The notes below the pieces were generated by a model. The model worked only from the letters and a program-made list of their open reading frames with translations. It had not been told where the DNA came from and searched no databases. 64,000 nucleotides of DNA, taken from NCBI RefSeq assembly GCF_002794255.1, contig NZ_PGGW01000061.1, positions 124,001-188,000 on the forward strand, written 5' to 3'. Positions within the stretch are counted from its first letter, which is position 1. Each line of letters begins with the position of its first letter. This DNA is from Streptomyces carminius. Lineage in GTDB: Bacteria > Actinomycetota > Actinomycetes > Streptomycetales > Streptomycetaceae. This document shows, piece by piece, positions 1 through 7,195 of the stretch. Both the position numbers and the translations under genes were made by a program.

Positions 1-1461
1 TACGGCTTCTCCGTCTGGGACGAACACGACCGCTGCCTGGACTGGGACCGCACCGTGCGCTTCCTGCGGCGCGTCGGCGTGCCGGTGCCGCGCGTGCTGT
101 GGCGGGGGGTCCTCGACGGGCGGGGCGAGCGGGCGCTGCGCGCGCTGCGGGTGGATCCCGGGCGGCAGGAGGGCTACGTCGTGCGGACCGCCGCGGGCTT
201 TCCCCGGGAGGAGTTCGGGCTGCGGGTGGCCAAGTGGGTGCGGCCGGGACATGTGCGGACGGACACGCACTGGATGCACGCCGCCGTCGTCCCCAACGGG
301 CTGGGCCCCGCCGCCGCGCTGTGGGCGGTGCGGTCGGGCGCGGCGGTCGATGCGCCCGCCCTGTCGGCCGCCGTCGGGGCGCGGCCGGACGACCTGGGAG
401 ACCCGGGAGACCCCGAAAACGAGGACGCAGCCGGGACGGCCGTGGCCGAGGTGACGGACCGGCTGGACGCGCTGGGCCGCACGGGGGACACGCGGCTGGC
501 CGGGGTGCTGGCCGCGCTGCTGCACCGGATGCCGCGGGCCCGGGCGGCCTCCCGCCTGGCCGCACCGCTGGGCATGCCGCTCGCCCGCCGCGTCGCCGAC
601 CTCGTCGGACTCCACCCGGGCCTGCACCGCCCGTACCCGGACGAGGAGCGCCGGGCCGGGCTGGTGCGGATGTCCTTCGCCGCCGACCCGGGGGTGCTGC
701 ACGCCCTCGCCGCCTCGGTCCCGGCCGGGCGTACGGAGGCGGCGCGCGAGCAGGTGGAGTGGTCCGCGCTGCACGCCGAGGAGGCCGGGCTGGACGTCGA
801 GGCGCCGCTGGAGTGGCTGCGCTCGGGGCTGCGGGAGGCGCTCGCCGGGCTGGACGGCGACGCCGCCGACCGCTGCTGGGCCGAGGCCAGACAGGCGTAC
901 GCGCTGGGCCGGGTCGGCGGCGCCGAGGAGGCGGTGGCGGCCGGCTGGCGGTGGCGCTCCGGGGACTTCCCGCGGCTGGTGCAGCTCGTCGGCCCGTCCG
1001 GCAGCGGCAAGAGCACCTTCGCCGCCGCCCTGCCGGGTGTGGACGCGTACGTCTGCCTCGACGAGCTGCGCCGGGCCCGGGGCTCCCGGTCCGATCAGCG
1101 CGGCAACGACGACGTCCTGCGGGAGGGCCTGGCGCGGCTGGACGCCGCGCTGGCCGCGGCGGACGGCGGCGGGACGGTGGTGTGGGACGCCACCTGCCTC
1201 ACCCCGCACCAGCGCGCCCGGGTGCACGCGGTGGCACACCGCCGGAACGCGCTGGTGACCCACACGGTCACACTGGTGGCCGAGGACGAACTGACGCGCC
1301 GCAACACCGTACGCGCCCATCCGGTGCCGCCGGAGGTGCTGGCCGCGCAACTGCGCCGCTACGTCCCGCCCTACCCGGGTCAGGCGCACCGCACGTGGTA
1401 CGTGGGGGCGGACGGGACGGTGGCGGACACCGACGGCGTGCTGCACGGGGAGGAGTGGTGA
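1..1461 (+). CDS. RNA ligase-polynucleotide kinase (5' end outside window)
   Basis: This is the C-terminal 486 residues of a larger protein; the frame is open to the first base of the window. Early in the visible part lie EGYVVR (about residues 57-62) and VAKWVRPGHV (about 76-85), which fit nucleotidyltransferase motifs IV and V of ATP-dependent RNA ligases of the T4 Rnl1 type. After a helical linker comes a P-loop kinase domain with GPSGSGKST at about 331-339, WDAT near 395 and an Arg-rich lid (RRNTVRAHP), as in polynucleotide kinases. Family knowledge: such ligase-kinase proteins heal and seal broken RNA, notably tRNAs cut in the anticodon loop. The stop codon overlaps the next ATG (ATGA), so the two proteins are probably made together. 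The catalytic Lys motif would lie upstream of the window. Confidence 0.85.
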   Translation, partial: YGFSVWDEHDRCLDWDRTVRFLRRVGVPVPRVLWRGVLDGRGERALRALRVDPGRQEGYVVRTAAGFPREEFGLRVAKWVRPGHVRTDTHWMHAAVVPNGLGPAAALWAVRSGAAVDAPALSAAVGARPDDLGDPGDPENEDAAGTAVAEVTDRLDALGRTGDTRLAGVLAALLHRMPRARAASRLAAPLGMPLARRVADLVGLHPGLHRPYPDEERRAGLVRMSFAADPGVLHALAASVPAGRTEAAREQVEWSALHAEEAGLDVEAPLEWLRSGLREALAGLDGDAADRCWAEARQAYALGRVGGAEEAVAAGWRWRSGDFPRLVQLVGPSGSGKSTFAAALPGVDAYVCLDELRRARGSRSDQRGNDDVLREGLARLDAALAAADGGGTVVWDATCLTPHQRARVHAVAHRRNALVTHTVTLVAEDELTRRNTVRAHPVPPEVLAAQLRRYVPPYPGQAHRTWYVGADGTVADTDGVLHGEEW

Positions 1462-3986
1462 TGCGCACCAGCGAGGAGATCTACCACCAGGTCCGCTGGG
1501 ACCCGCGGCTGGACCCGGCCCGGTTCGTGTTGGGCGTACGCCGGCGCGGGGCCGGGCCGAAGCGGATTCCGCTGCCCGAGTTCACGCCCGGGGGCGACAT
1601 CCCCTGGCACCGGGTGCTGTTCGTGGAGGCGGACGGCGAGGTGGTCTGGGACCGCGCCACGGGCGTGGACCGGGTCGGCACCTCGGCCGCCGGACGGGTG
1701 CGCGACCCGCGCCGGCTGCGGGCACCGTTCTTCACCGCCCGCACCCCCCACGCCTGGGACCCGGCCGCCGGCCGCTGGCGTCCCGCGGACCGCGGGCCCC
1801 GCACTCCCCCGGCGCCGCCCGGCACCGCGCCCGAGGTGCGCGTACTGACCTGGAACACCCTGTGGGACCGCTACGACAGCGACCGGATCGACACCGCACA
1901 CCGCCGCCCGCTGCTGCTGGCGGCCCTGGCCGGGTCCGGCGCGGACGTCATCGCGCTCCAGGAGGTGGAGGCCGGGCTGCTGGAGATGCTGCTGGCCGCG
2001 CCCTGGGTGCGGGACGGATACACCCTGGGCACCGACCCGTACGGCCGGGACGCCGACGAGCACGGCCTGCTGCTGCTCAGCAGACTCCCCGTGCGGGAGG
2101 CGGCGGTGCACTTCCTGCGCCCGCACAAGGCCGTCACCGCCGTCGTCGTGACGGCCGCCGCCGGTCCGCTGACGGTGGCCGCCACCCACCTGAGCAGTGA
2201 CCACTCCGCCGAGGGCCCGGCCCGGCGGCAGGCCGAACTGGAGCGGCTCGCCGAGGGGCTGGCCGGGGTGGCGGGGGACCTGGTCCTGCTGGGCGACCTC
2301 AACGACTGGCGGGAGGGCCCCGACGGCCCGGCCGCCGTGCTCGGCCTGCGGGACGCCTGGACGGAGGTCCACGGGCCACACGACCGCACCCCCACCTTCG
2401 ACCCCGGTGCCAACCCGCTGGCCGCCCTCGCCTCGCTGTCGGGGCGGGCCGCCCGGCTGGACCGTGTCCTGCCGCGCGGCGACGGGCTCCGCGTCACCGG
2501 GGCGGAACTGCTGGGCGACACGCCCACGCCGCAGGGGCTGTACGTGTCGGACCACTACGGGGTGGCGGCCGTGCTCCGGCCGGGCGGCGACGGGGACGGT
2601 GACGGAGATGGCGACGGCGGGCCGACGGACCCCCGGGCCGCGGTGGCGCCGGGCACGGGCACGGGCGGGGGCACGGGCACGGGCGGGGTGCGATGGCCGG
2701 ACGACGGCCCCCGCACCCAGACCGCCGTCCCCGGGGCCGACCCCGCCGCCGACCCCGCCGCCGACCCCGGGGACGGCGACCGGGCCGAGCGGATCGTCCG
2801 GCGGGTGACGGAGGCGCTGGGCGAGGGGGCCGTCCACCTCGTCGGCTCGCGACGGACGGGCTGCGCCCTGCCCGGCGCGGACGTGGACCTGGTGGCGGCG
2901 CTGCCGGGCGGCACCGACGGCACCGACATCGCCCTCGGCCTCCCGTCCCTGCGGGAGCGGTTGGTCGCCGCGCTGCCGGACGCCGCGCGGCCGCGGCAGG
3001 TGACCGGCGCCCGGGTGCCGGGGCTGCGGTTCGAGGCCGACGGCCTGCGCGTGGACCTCGCCCTGGTCGCCACCGGAGCGCTCGACCCCGCCGAGGCGGT
3101 GGACCGCCGCACGGAGCTGGGCGGGGCCGCCGCGGTCGCGCTCGGTGCGGTCGGCGACGCGACGGCCGTACGTGCCGCCGCCGGCGACCGCCATGCCGCC
3201 TTCGCCGCCCTGGCCCGGCGGGTGAAGGCCTGGGCACGGGCACGCGGTCTGGACTCGGCACCGTTCGGCGGGCTGCCGGGCCTGGCCTGGTCGGTGCTGG
3301 CGGCGCGCACGGTGCGCGAGGCCGGGGACCTGCCCGCCGGTGAGCTGCTCCGGCACTTCTTCGGCACCTGGGCGGCCTGGGACTGGCGGGAGCCGGTCAC
3401 CCTCGACGGCTCGGCCGGCACCGCTCCCTCCCCGAGTCTCTCCCCGCACCCTTCCCCGAACGCGGCGGTGACGGTCCTGACCCCCGCCGCCCCGGTCCGC
3501 TCCTGCACCTCCCAGGTGGGCGCGGGCGGCCGGGACCTGCTGGTCCAGGAGCTCTACCGGGCCTGGGAGCTCCTGGACCAGCAGGTCCCGGCCGCCGGAA
3601 ACGGCACCGGCGGCATCAACGGCACCGGCGGCACCGGCCTGTGGTCCGCACTGCTGTCCCCGCCGCCGATGCACCGCCGCCACGCGGCCTGGGCGGTGCT
3701 GACCGTGGCCCCGCCGCCGGGCGAGGACTTCGAGGGGGTGCTCGGTGCCGTCCGGGGCCGGATGCGGGCGCTGCTCACCGCCCTGGAGGAGGCCGGCGCG
3801 GCGGACGTACACGCCTGGCCACGCCCCGTCGAGACCGGCCCGGCTCTGGCCCGCTACGCCGTCGGCCTGGGCCGCACCCCGCCCGGGGCGGCCATCGTCG
3901 CCGCCCTCGCCCGGCAGTGGGGCGGCGGGCTGCCCGGGGTGGGGGTCGAGGTGGTGGCGGACGGCGCGGTGCCGGCACCGCGCTGA
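1461..3986 (+). CDS. MJ1316 - EEP phosphatase - poly(A) polymerase fusion (RNA end processing)
   Basis: The protein has 841 residues and at least four parts. Residues 1-78 match the MJ1316/DUF504 RNA-end-recognition domain (VRWDP, PWHRV, VWDR). Residues 126-374 are an endonuclease/exonuclease/phosphatase domain (LTWNTLWD, ALQEVE, GDLNDW, SDHYGV). Residues 375-445 are a low-complexity Gly/Asp/Thr linker. Then comes a poly(A)-polymerase-like nucleotidyltransferase: GS...LPGADVDL at 460-478, a third Asp in VDLAL near 531, the PAP central motif LTPAAPVRSCTSQV near 672-686, and a C-terminal module resembling the eukaryotic PAP RNA-binding domain. The expected job is trimming terminal phosphates and extending damaged RNA before ligation by the upstream protein. 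The start overlaps the ligase stop. EEP and MJ1316 domains are known from predicted bacterial RNA-repair systems; the substrate here is inferred. Confidence 0.85.
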   Translation: MRTSEEIYHQVRWDPRLDPARFVLGVRRRGAGPKRIPLPEFTPGGDIPWHRVLFVEADGEVVWDRATGVDRVGTSAAGRVRDPRRLRAPFFTARTPHAWDPAAGRWRPADRGPRTPPAPPGTAPEVRVLTWNTLWDRYDSDRIDTAHRRPLLLAALAGSGADVIALQEVEAGLLEMLLAAPWVRDGYTLGTDPYGRDADEHGLLLLSRLPVREAAVHFLRPHKAVTAVVVTAAAGPLTVAATHLSSDHSAEGPARRQAELERLAEGLAGVAGDLVLLGDLNDWREGPDGPAAVLGLRDAWTEVHGPHDRTPTFDPGANPLAALASLSGRAARLDRVLPRGDGLRVTGAELLGDTPTPQGLYVSDHYGVAAVLRPGGDGDGDGDGDGGPTDPRAAVAPGTGTGGGTGTGGVRWPDDGPRTQTAVPGADPAADPAADPGDGDRAERIVRRVTEALGEGAVHLVGSRRTGCALPGADVDLVAALPGGTDGTDIALGLPSLRERLVAALPDAARPRQVTGARVPGLRFEADGLRVDLALVATGALDPAEAVDRRTELGGAAAVALGAVGDATAVRAAAGDRHAAFAALARRVKAWARARGLDSAPFGGLPGLAWSVLAARTVREAGDLPAGELLRHFFGTWAAWDWREPVTLDGSAGTAPSPSLSPHPSPNAAVTVLTPAAPVRSCTSQVGAGGRDLLVQELYRAWELLDQQVPAAGNGTGGINGTGGTGLWSALLSPPPMHRRHAAWAVLTVAPPPGEDFEGVLGAVRGRMRALLTALEEAGAADVHAWPRPVETGPALARYAVGLGRTPPGAAIVAALARQWGGGLPGVGVEVVADGAVPAPR

Positions 3987-4348
3987 ACCCGCACGAACCC
4001 GCACGGCTCCGCACCCCCGTACGGCACCAGGGTGGCCGGTGACCGGTCCGGGGCCGCCCGGCCGGGGCGTCGAACGCACGAGCATTTTTGCAATTTCATC
4101 TGCACGGTCTTCGGCATGTGCAGAAGGGTGTGCATGAGCACGTGAACCTCGTTATGCTCCAGGGGAGTTGGCCACCCGGCCTTCCCCGGGTCCACCCACC
4201 CGAACCGCACCGTCCGGAACGCCACGGCTTCCCTCCCGGTCCCGGCCCGGCCCCCGCCAGGTCCACGGCCGGGCCTTCCGGAGCACCGGTCCGGACGGCA
4301 CTCCCGGGTGCCCGGCACTCCCGTCAGACGCCGAGAGGAACACCGCTC
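3987..4348. promoter_or_regulatory. Upstream region with AT-rich inverted repeats
   Basis: This gap of 362 bases has no convincing gene. Between 4084 and 4160 the composition turns AT-richer. It contains the inverted pair CTGCAC (4100-4105) / GTGCAG (4118-4123), the palindrome GTGCATGAGCAC (4130-4141) and a possible -10 TATGCT at 4153-4158. It is a plausible regulated promoter for the genes downstream. No -35 element is clear. Confidence 0.35.
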
Positions 4349-4531
4349 ATGCAGATCAGGCGCAACGGCACCGCCCGCGGGCGGCGGATCGGTCCCGCCG
4401 CGAGGCGCCTCGCCCGGTGGGGCGTACGGCACCGGCACATCGCGGCCGGGCACCTCCTCCGGGGCGTCTGCTCCGGGGTCGGCACCGCCCTGGTGGGTCT
4501 GGCCGTGGTCTGGTTCCAGTCCCGCCGCTGA
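4349..4531 (+). CDS. Small single-pass membrane protein
   Basis: A 60-residue reading frame begins with ATG behind a GAGAGGAA ribosome site (about 4332-4340). The N-terminal 35 residues are very basic (RRNGTARGRR, RRLARWGVRHRH) and the C-terminal part, about residues 40-56, is one hydrophobic helix (VGTALVGLAVVWF). I do not recognise the family. The layout fits a small inner-membrane protein with a positively charged cytoplasmic tail. It sits between the RNA-repair fusion and the unknown protein at 4623, so it may belong to the same locus, but that is inference from position only. The short length leaves some doubt that it is expressed. Confidence 0.5.
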   Translation: MQIRRNGTARGRRIGPAARRLARWGVRHRHIAAGHLLRGVCSGVGTALVGLAVVWFQSRR

Positions 4532-4622
4532 CGGCGCCCGGGCCGCGACGGTGCGGCGGTGTGGCGGTGCCGGCGCGTTATTCGCTGGTCCCCGCCCGGC
4601 GGCGTACGCCACGCTGGGCGCC

Positions 4623-6074
4623 ATGTCCCAGCAGGCGTCCCACGAGACGCACCACCACGCCGAGAGCCCGCTCCTGCGGGAACTGCACGCCTCCCTCGGG
4701 CAGCGCAGGCGACCCGAGGACATCGCGCACCTGGTCCTGCGGCTGTTCGAGGACGGCGGCGAGCGGGGCGGCGGGCAGAGCGGCGGGCGACCGCTCGACC
4801 GCCGCACCCGGAAGGCGCTGGAGAAGGCGGCCCGCGGCTCGCTGCGGAACCTCTGGCACGGCTACACCTCGATGCTGGAGGACTTCGCACGCCCCGTCGG
4901 CGCCCAGCGCCAGCTCTCCCGGGCCGCCGAGCTGTTCCCGGCGCTGCCCGAACTGCTCGCCCTGCCGGAGTCGGCCGGTGACGACCCCGAGCTGGTCGAG
5001 GCGGCGATCCGGGCCGCGGGCGGGCAGATCGCCAAGCGCTTCGGGGCGAACGACTTCCTGGCCGACCGGCTCAACCGGCCACAGCGTGCGGCGGCCGGGC
5101 TCGGGGAGCTGTCCAAGCGGCAGTACAACAAGCGGTTCCGGCTGCTGCGCCGGATGGAGGCGAAGCTGGCCCGGCTGGTGGTCGAGCGGCGCAGGCGCGA
5201 GGTGACGATGGTCGGCAGGAGCGGGCTGGCCTCGCGGCTGCCGTACGAGGAGTTCGCGGCCGATCCCGGCACCGCCGCCTTCGTCGCCTACCTCACCGCG
5301 CGCGCCAACCTGCGCAGCGAGTTCACGGTATCCGGGCAGCAGCGCGCCTACGACGAGGTGGCGGACGCGCTGTTCCGGCGGCTGCGGAGCGGGGCCGACC
5401 GCACCAACTGGTACGCGGTCGCGCACGTCCACCCGACCGCCACGGTGCTCGGGCGCCTGACGGACGGTCAGCGGGGACGGCTGCTGGCGTTCTGGTACCG
5501 CTTCCTGCTGGACGTGGCCGAACTGCTGGAGACGGCCTGGCGCCGCCGGCCGCTGGACCGCACCACGATGATCGTGCGCCGCGGGGACGACTCGACGACC
5601 TGGAACCAGGCCGCCCGCGCCTGGACGAAGGCCCGCGCCAACTGGTTCGCGCTGCTGCGCGCCATGGGCGCCGAGGAGATCACCGAACGGCTCTGCCCCG
5701 GCAAGGTGCCGCTGCTGGTGGCCGCCGACGTGGCCGCCTGGCACCGGCAAACCGGGGGCGGACTGCACCCGGACACCGGGGTGTGGGCCGAACTGCCGCT
5801 GCCCTGGCAGGTGCTGCGCGGTACGGCGGACTGCCCGCGGTCGCTGGTGGCGGAGGTGTGCCGGCGCCACGGTGTCGACCCGGTCGCCGGCGGCTGGACC
5901 GGGCCGCGCGACCAGGTCCGCCCGGTGCCGTTCCGGCCCACTCCGGAGCTGGTGCACGGCGTGACGGTCGGCGACCCGGTGCTGGCCGGGGTGCTGCGGT
6001 CGGCGGGCTTCTTCTCCGGCCGGCCGCCACGCCCGGCGGCCCGGGAACTGGCGCCCCGCACCGACCGGGCCTGA
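4623..6074 (+). CDS. Unrecognised 483-residue protein next to the tRNA-like genes
   Basis: The ATG at 4623 gives a 483-residue soluble protein without a signal peptide or membrane helix. It is rich in Arg, Leu and Trp. A His cluster lies at the N-terminus (HETHHH) and a central basic stretch (LSKRQYNKRFRLLRRMEAK, then VVERRRRE) could bind nucleic acid. I see no nuclease, ligase or TROVE/Ro60 motif. The gene ends 67 bases before the first tRNA-like gene, has the same orientation as the ligase and fusion genes, and shows normal high-GC codon use. A role as an RNA-binding partner of the tRNA-like transcripts is a guess from its neighbours. The ribosome site before the ATG is weak (CTGGGCG), so the exact start is uncertain. 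Confidence 0.75.
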   Translation: MSQQASHETHHHAESPLLRELHASLGQRRRPEDIAHLVLRLFEDGGERGGGQSGGRPLDRRTRKALEKAARGSLRNLWHGYTSMLEDFARPVGAQRQLSRAAELFPALPELLALPESAGDDPELVEAAIRAAGGQIAKRFGANDFLADRLNRPQRAAAGLGELSKRQYNKRFRLLRRMEAKLARLVVERRRREVTMVGRSGLASRLPYEEFAADPGTAAFVAYLTARANLRSEFTVSGQQRAYDEVADALFRRLRSGADRTNWYAVAHVHPTATVLGRLTDGQRGRLLAFWYRFLLDVAELLETAWRRRPLDRTTMIVRRGDDSTTWNQAARAWTKARANWFALLRAMGAEEITERLCPGKVPLLVAADVAAWHRQTGGGLHPDTGVWAELPLPWQVLRGTADCPRSLVAEVCRRHGVDPVAGGWTGPRDQVRPVPFRPTPELVHGVTVGDPVLAGVLRSAGFFSGRPPRPAARELAPRTDRA

Positions 6075-6101
6075 GAGGGCGGAGCCGGCCCGTAAAACCG
6101 T

Positions 6102-6130
6102 TTGCCCTGCCGGTGGCCCCCCGACAGGAT
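6102..6130 (+). promoter_or_regulatory. Promoter of the tRNA-like transcription unit
   Basis: A sigma-70-type pair is visible: TTGCCC at 6102-6107 and CAGGAT at 6125-6130 with a 17-base spacer. This would start transcription near 6137, a few bases before the first cloverleaf at 6141. HrdB promoters of streptomycetes often carry TAGGAT-like -10 boxes. The spacing relative to the RNA is the main support. Confidence 0.5.
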
Positions 6131-6140
6131 CGGGGCTGTC

Positions 6141-6212
6141 GACGGGGAAGCTCAGTGGTGGAGCGCCCGGCTCTCAACCGGGTGGACGCAGGTTCGAGCC
6201 CTGCCCCCGTCG
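6141..6212 (+). tRNA. tRNA-like RNA 1 (anticodon CUC)
   Basis: The 72 nt fold into a full cloverleaf: perfect 7-bp acceptor (6141-6147 / 6205-6211), 4-bp D stem (GCTC/GAGC) with a 7-nt GG-containing loop, 5-bp anticodon stem (CCCGG/CCGGG) with loop CTCTCAA (anticodon CTC at 6173-6175, U33 and A37 present), a 5-nt variable region, and a 5-bp T stem (GCAGG/CCTGC) with loop TTCGAGC. Odd points are A instead of U at position 8, discriminator G, no encoded CCA, and a sequence unlike the usual actinobacterial tRNA-Glu(CUC). One extra pair (C6140-G6212) could extend the acceptor. It may be a tRNA mimic rather than a translating tRNA. It lies directly after the RNA-repair genes. Confidence 0.65.
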
Positions 6213-6227
6213 CACGGGCCGTACGGG

Positions 6228-6299
6228 CACCGGGAAGCTCAGCGGTGGAGCGCCCGGCTCGGGACCGGGTGGACGCAGGTTCGAGCCCTGCCCCGGCGC
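6228..6299 (+). tRNA. tRNA-like RNA 2 (anticodon CGG)
   Basis: This is a second 72-nt cloverleaf 15 bases after the first. From position 8 through the T stem it differs from RNA 1 only by one D-loop base and by the anticodon loop, here CTCGGGA (anticodon CGG at 6260-6262). The acceptor (6228-6234 / 6292-6298) has six pairs and one A-C mismatch. Pairing can continue three more base pairs outward (GGG 6225-6227 with CCC 6299-6301). The discriminator would be C and no CCA is encoded. It shares the A8 oddity. A CGG anticodon would read proline codons, but the body is that of RNA 1, so separate Glu and Pro identities are unlikely. Confidence 0.6.
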
Positions 6300-6320
6300 C
6301 CGTACGGCCCGCCCCTTCCG

Positions 6321-6350
6321 GGGCCGCGCCTGAGGGCGCGGCCCTTCCCT
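6321..6350 (+). terminator. Terminator after the tRNA-like pair
   Basis: A perfect 10-bp stem (6321-6330 with 6335-6344) closes a TGAG loop and is followed by TTCCCTCTTCC. It lies 20 bases after the second tRNA-like gene and closes a unit running from the promoter at 6102. Confidence 0.7.
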
Positions 6351-6458
6351 CTTCCACCGGCCCGCCGCTCCCGCCTCCTCCGGGCCAGCCGCCCGGCCCC
6401 GGTGGGCACCCGGCCCGCACGTGACCGGCCTCACGCGCCGCCAGTCCACCCCACGCTC

Positions 6459-6508
6459 TTGCCGCCGCACCGCGACTCCCTTATCGTCAACCTGACATTT
6501 AAGGAGGT
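6459..6508 (+). promoter_or_regulatory. pnuC promoter, candidate NAD-regulator site and ribosome site
   Basis: A possible -35 TTGCCG (6459-6464) and -10 TTATCG (6481-6486) are 16 bases apart. The -10 overlaps a partial palindrome, TTATCGTCA (6481-6489) facing TGACATTTAA (6493-6502), with a conserved GTCA-NNN-TGAC core. Next comes a near-perfect ribosome site, AAGGAGGT at 6501-6508. The palindrome could be the operator of an NAD-responsive repressor such as NrtR; the assignment is inference. Confidence 0.45.
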
Positions 6509-6514
6509 CGCCGC

Positions 6515-7195
6515 GTGAACGACACCGTCGCGGACCTGCTCGCTCCGCTCCAGCAGCCGCTGTTCACCCTGCTGGACACCCCCGTCAGCTGGACGGAGGT
6601 GCTGGGCTTCGGCAGCGGCGCGCTGTGCGTGTGGCTCGTCGCCCGGCAGCACATCGCCAACTGGCCGATCGGCATCGCCAACAACCTGTTCTTCATCCTG
6701 CTGTTCACCGGGGCCGGGCTGTACGCGGACGCCGGACTGCAGATCGTCTACATCGCACTGGCGGTCTACGGCTGGTGGTCGTGGGTCACCGGCGGCCCGG
6801 CGGCCACCGGCGGACGGCTGCCGGTCACCCGCACGACCGCCCGCGCCTGGTGGGTGCTGCTGCCCGCGACCGCGGCCGCCACCGTCGCGCTGACCCTGCT
6901 GCTGGATGGGGCCACCGACTCCACCGTGCCCTTCTGGGACGCCCTGACCACCGCGCTGTCGCTGGCCGCCACCTACGGCCAGTGCCGCAAGAAGGTCGAG
7001 TCCTGGTACCTGTGGATCGCCGCCGACATCGTCTACGTCCCGCTGTACGCCTACAAGGGCCTGTACCTGACCGCGCTGCTCTACCTGGGCTTCATGGCCC
7101 TGTGCGTGGTCGGGCTGCTGGGCTGGCGGCGCGAGCTGGCCGGGCGGGAGGCACGGGAGGACGCCGGGCCCGCGGCGGTCGGGGCCGCGGCATGA
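6515..7195 (+). CDS. pnuC: Nicotinamide riboside transporter PnuC
   Basis: This 226-residue integral membrane protein has about seven hydrophobic helices. It shows PnuC-family signatures: WPIGIANNLFFILLF near residues 49-63, then AVYGWWSWVTGG, and the second-half YGQCRKKVESWYLWIAADIVYVPLYAYK, rich in Trp and Tyr. PnuC passes nicotinamide riboside through the cytoplasmic membrane by facilitated diffusion and depends on a kinase to trap it. That kinase is the next gene, whose ATG overlaps the pnuC stop (ATGA), so uptake and phosphorylation are translationally coupled. The GTG start is fixed by the AAGGAGGT site six bases upstream. A short polar tail with no obvious function follows the last helix. 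Confidence 0.93.
   Translation: MNDTVADLLAPLQQPLFTLLDTPVSWTEVLGFGSGALCVWLVARQHIANWPIGIANNLFFILLFTGAGLYADAGLQIVYIALAVYGWWSWVTGGPAATGGRLPVTRTTARAWWVLLPATAAATVALTLLLDGATDSTVPFWDALTTALSLAATYGQCRKKVESWYLWIAADIVYVPLYAYKGLYLTALLYLGFMALCVVGLLGWRRELAGREAREDAGPAAVGAAA

Noticed and set aside
99..1460. Extension of the second gene upstream in the same frame
   Set aside because: The frame is open because of base composition; it lies antiphase within the ligase gene, and the MJ1316 domain begins exactly at the ATG overlapping the ligase stop.
1380..4085. A 900-codon open frame on the minus strand
   Set aside because: It mirrors the RNA-repair fusion gene; its translation is Gly/Pro/Arg/His-rich with no conserved motif.
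6141..6299. Bacterial Y RNA (YrlA) associated with Ro60
   Set aside because: YrlA RNAs also mimic tRNA, but no TROVE/Ro60 protein is encoded here and the two RNAs are simple 72-nt cloverleaves without the extra Ro-binding stem.
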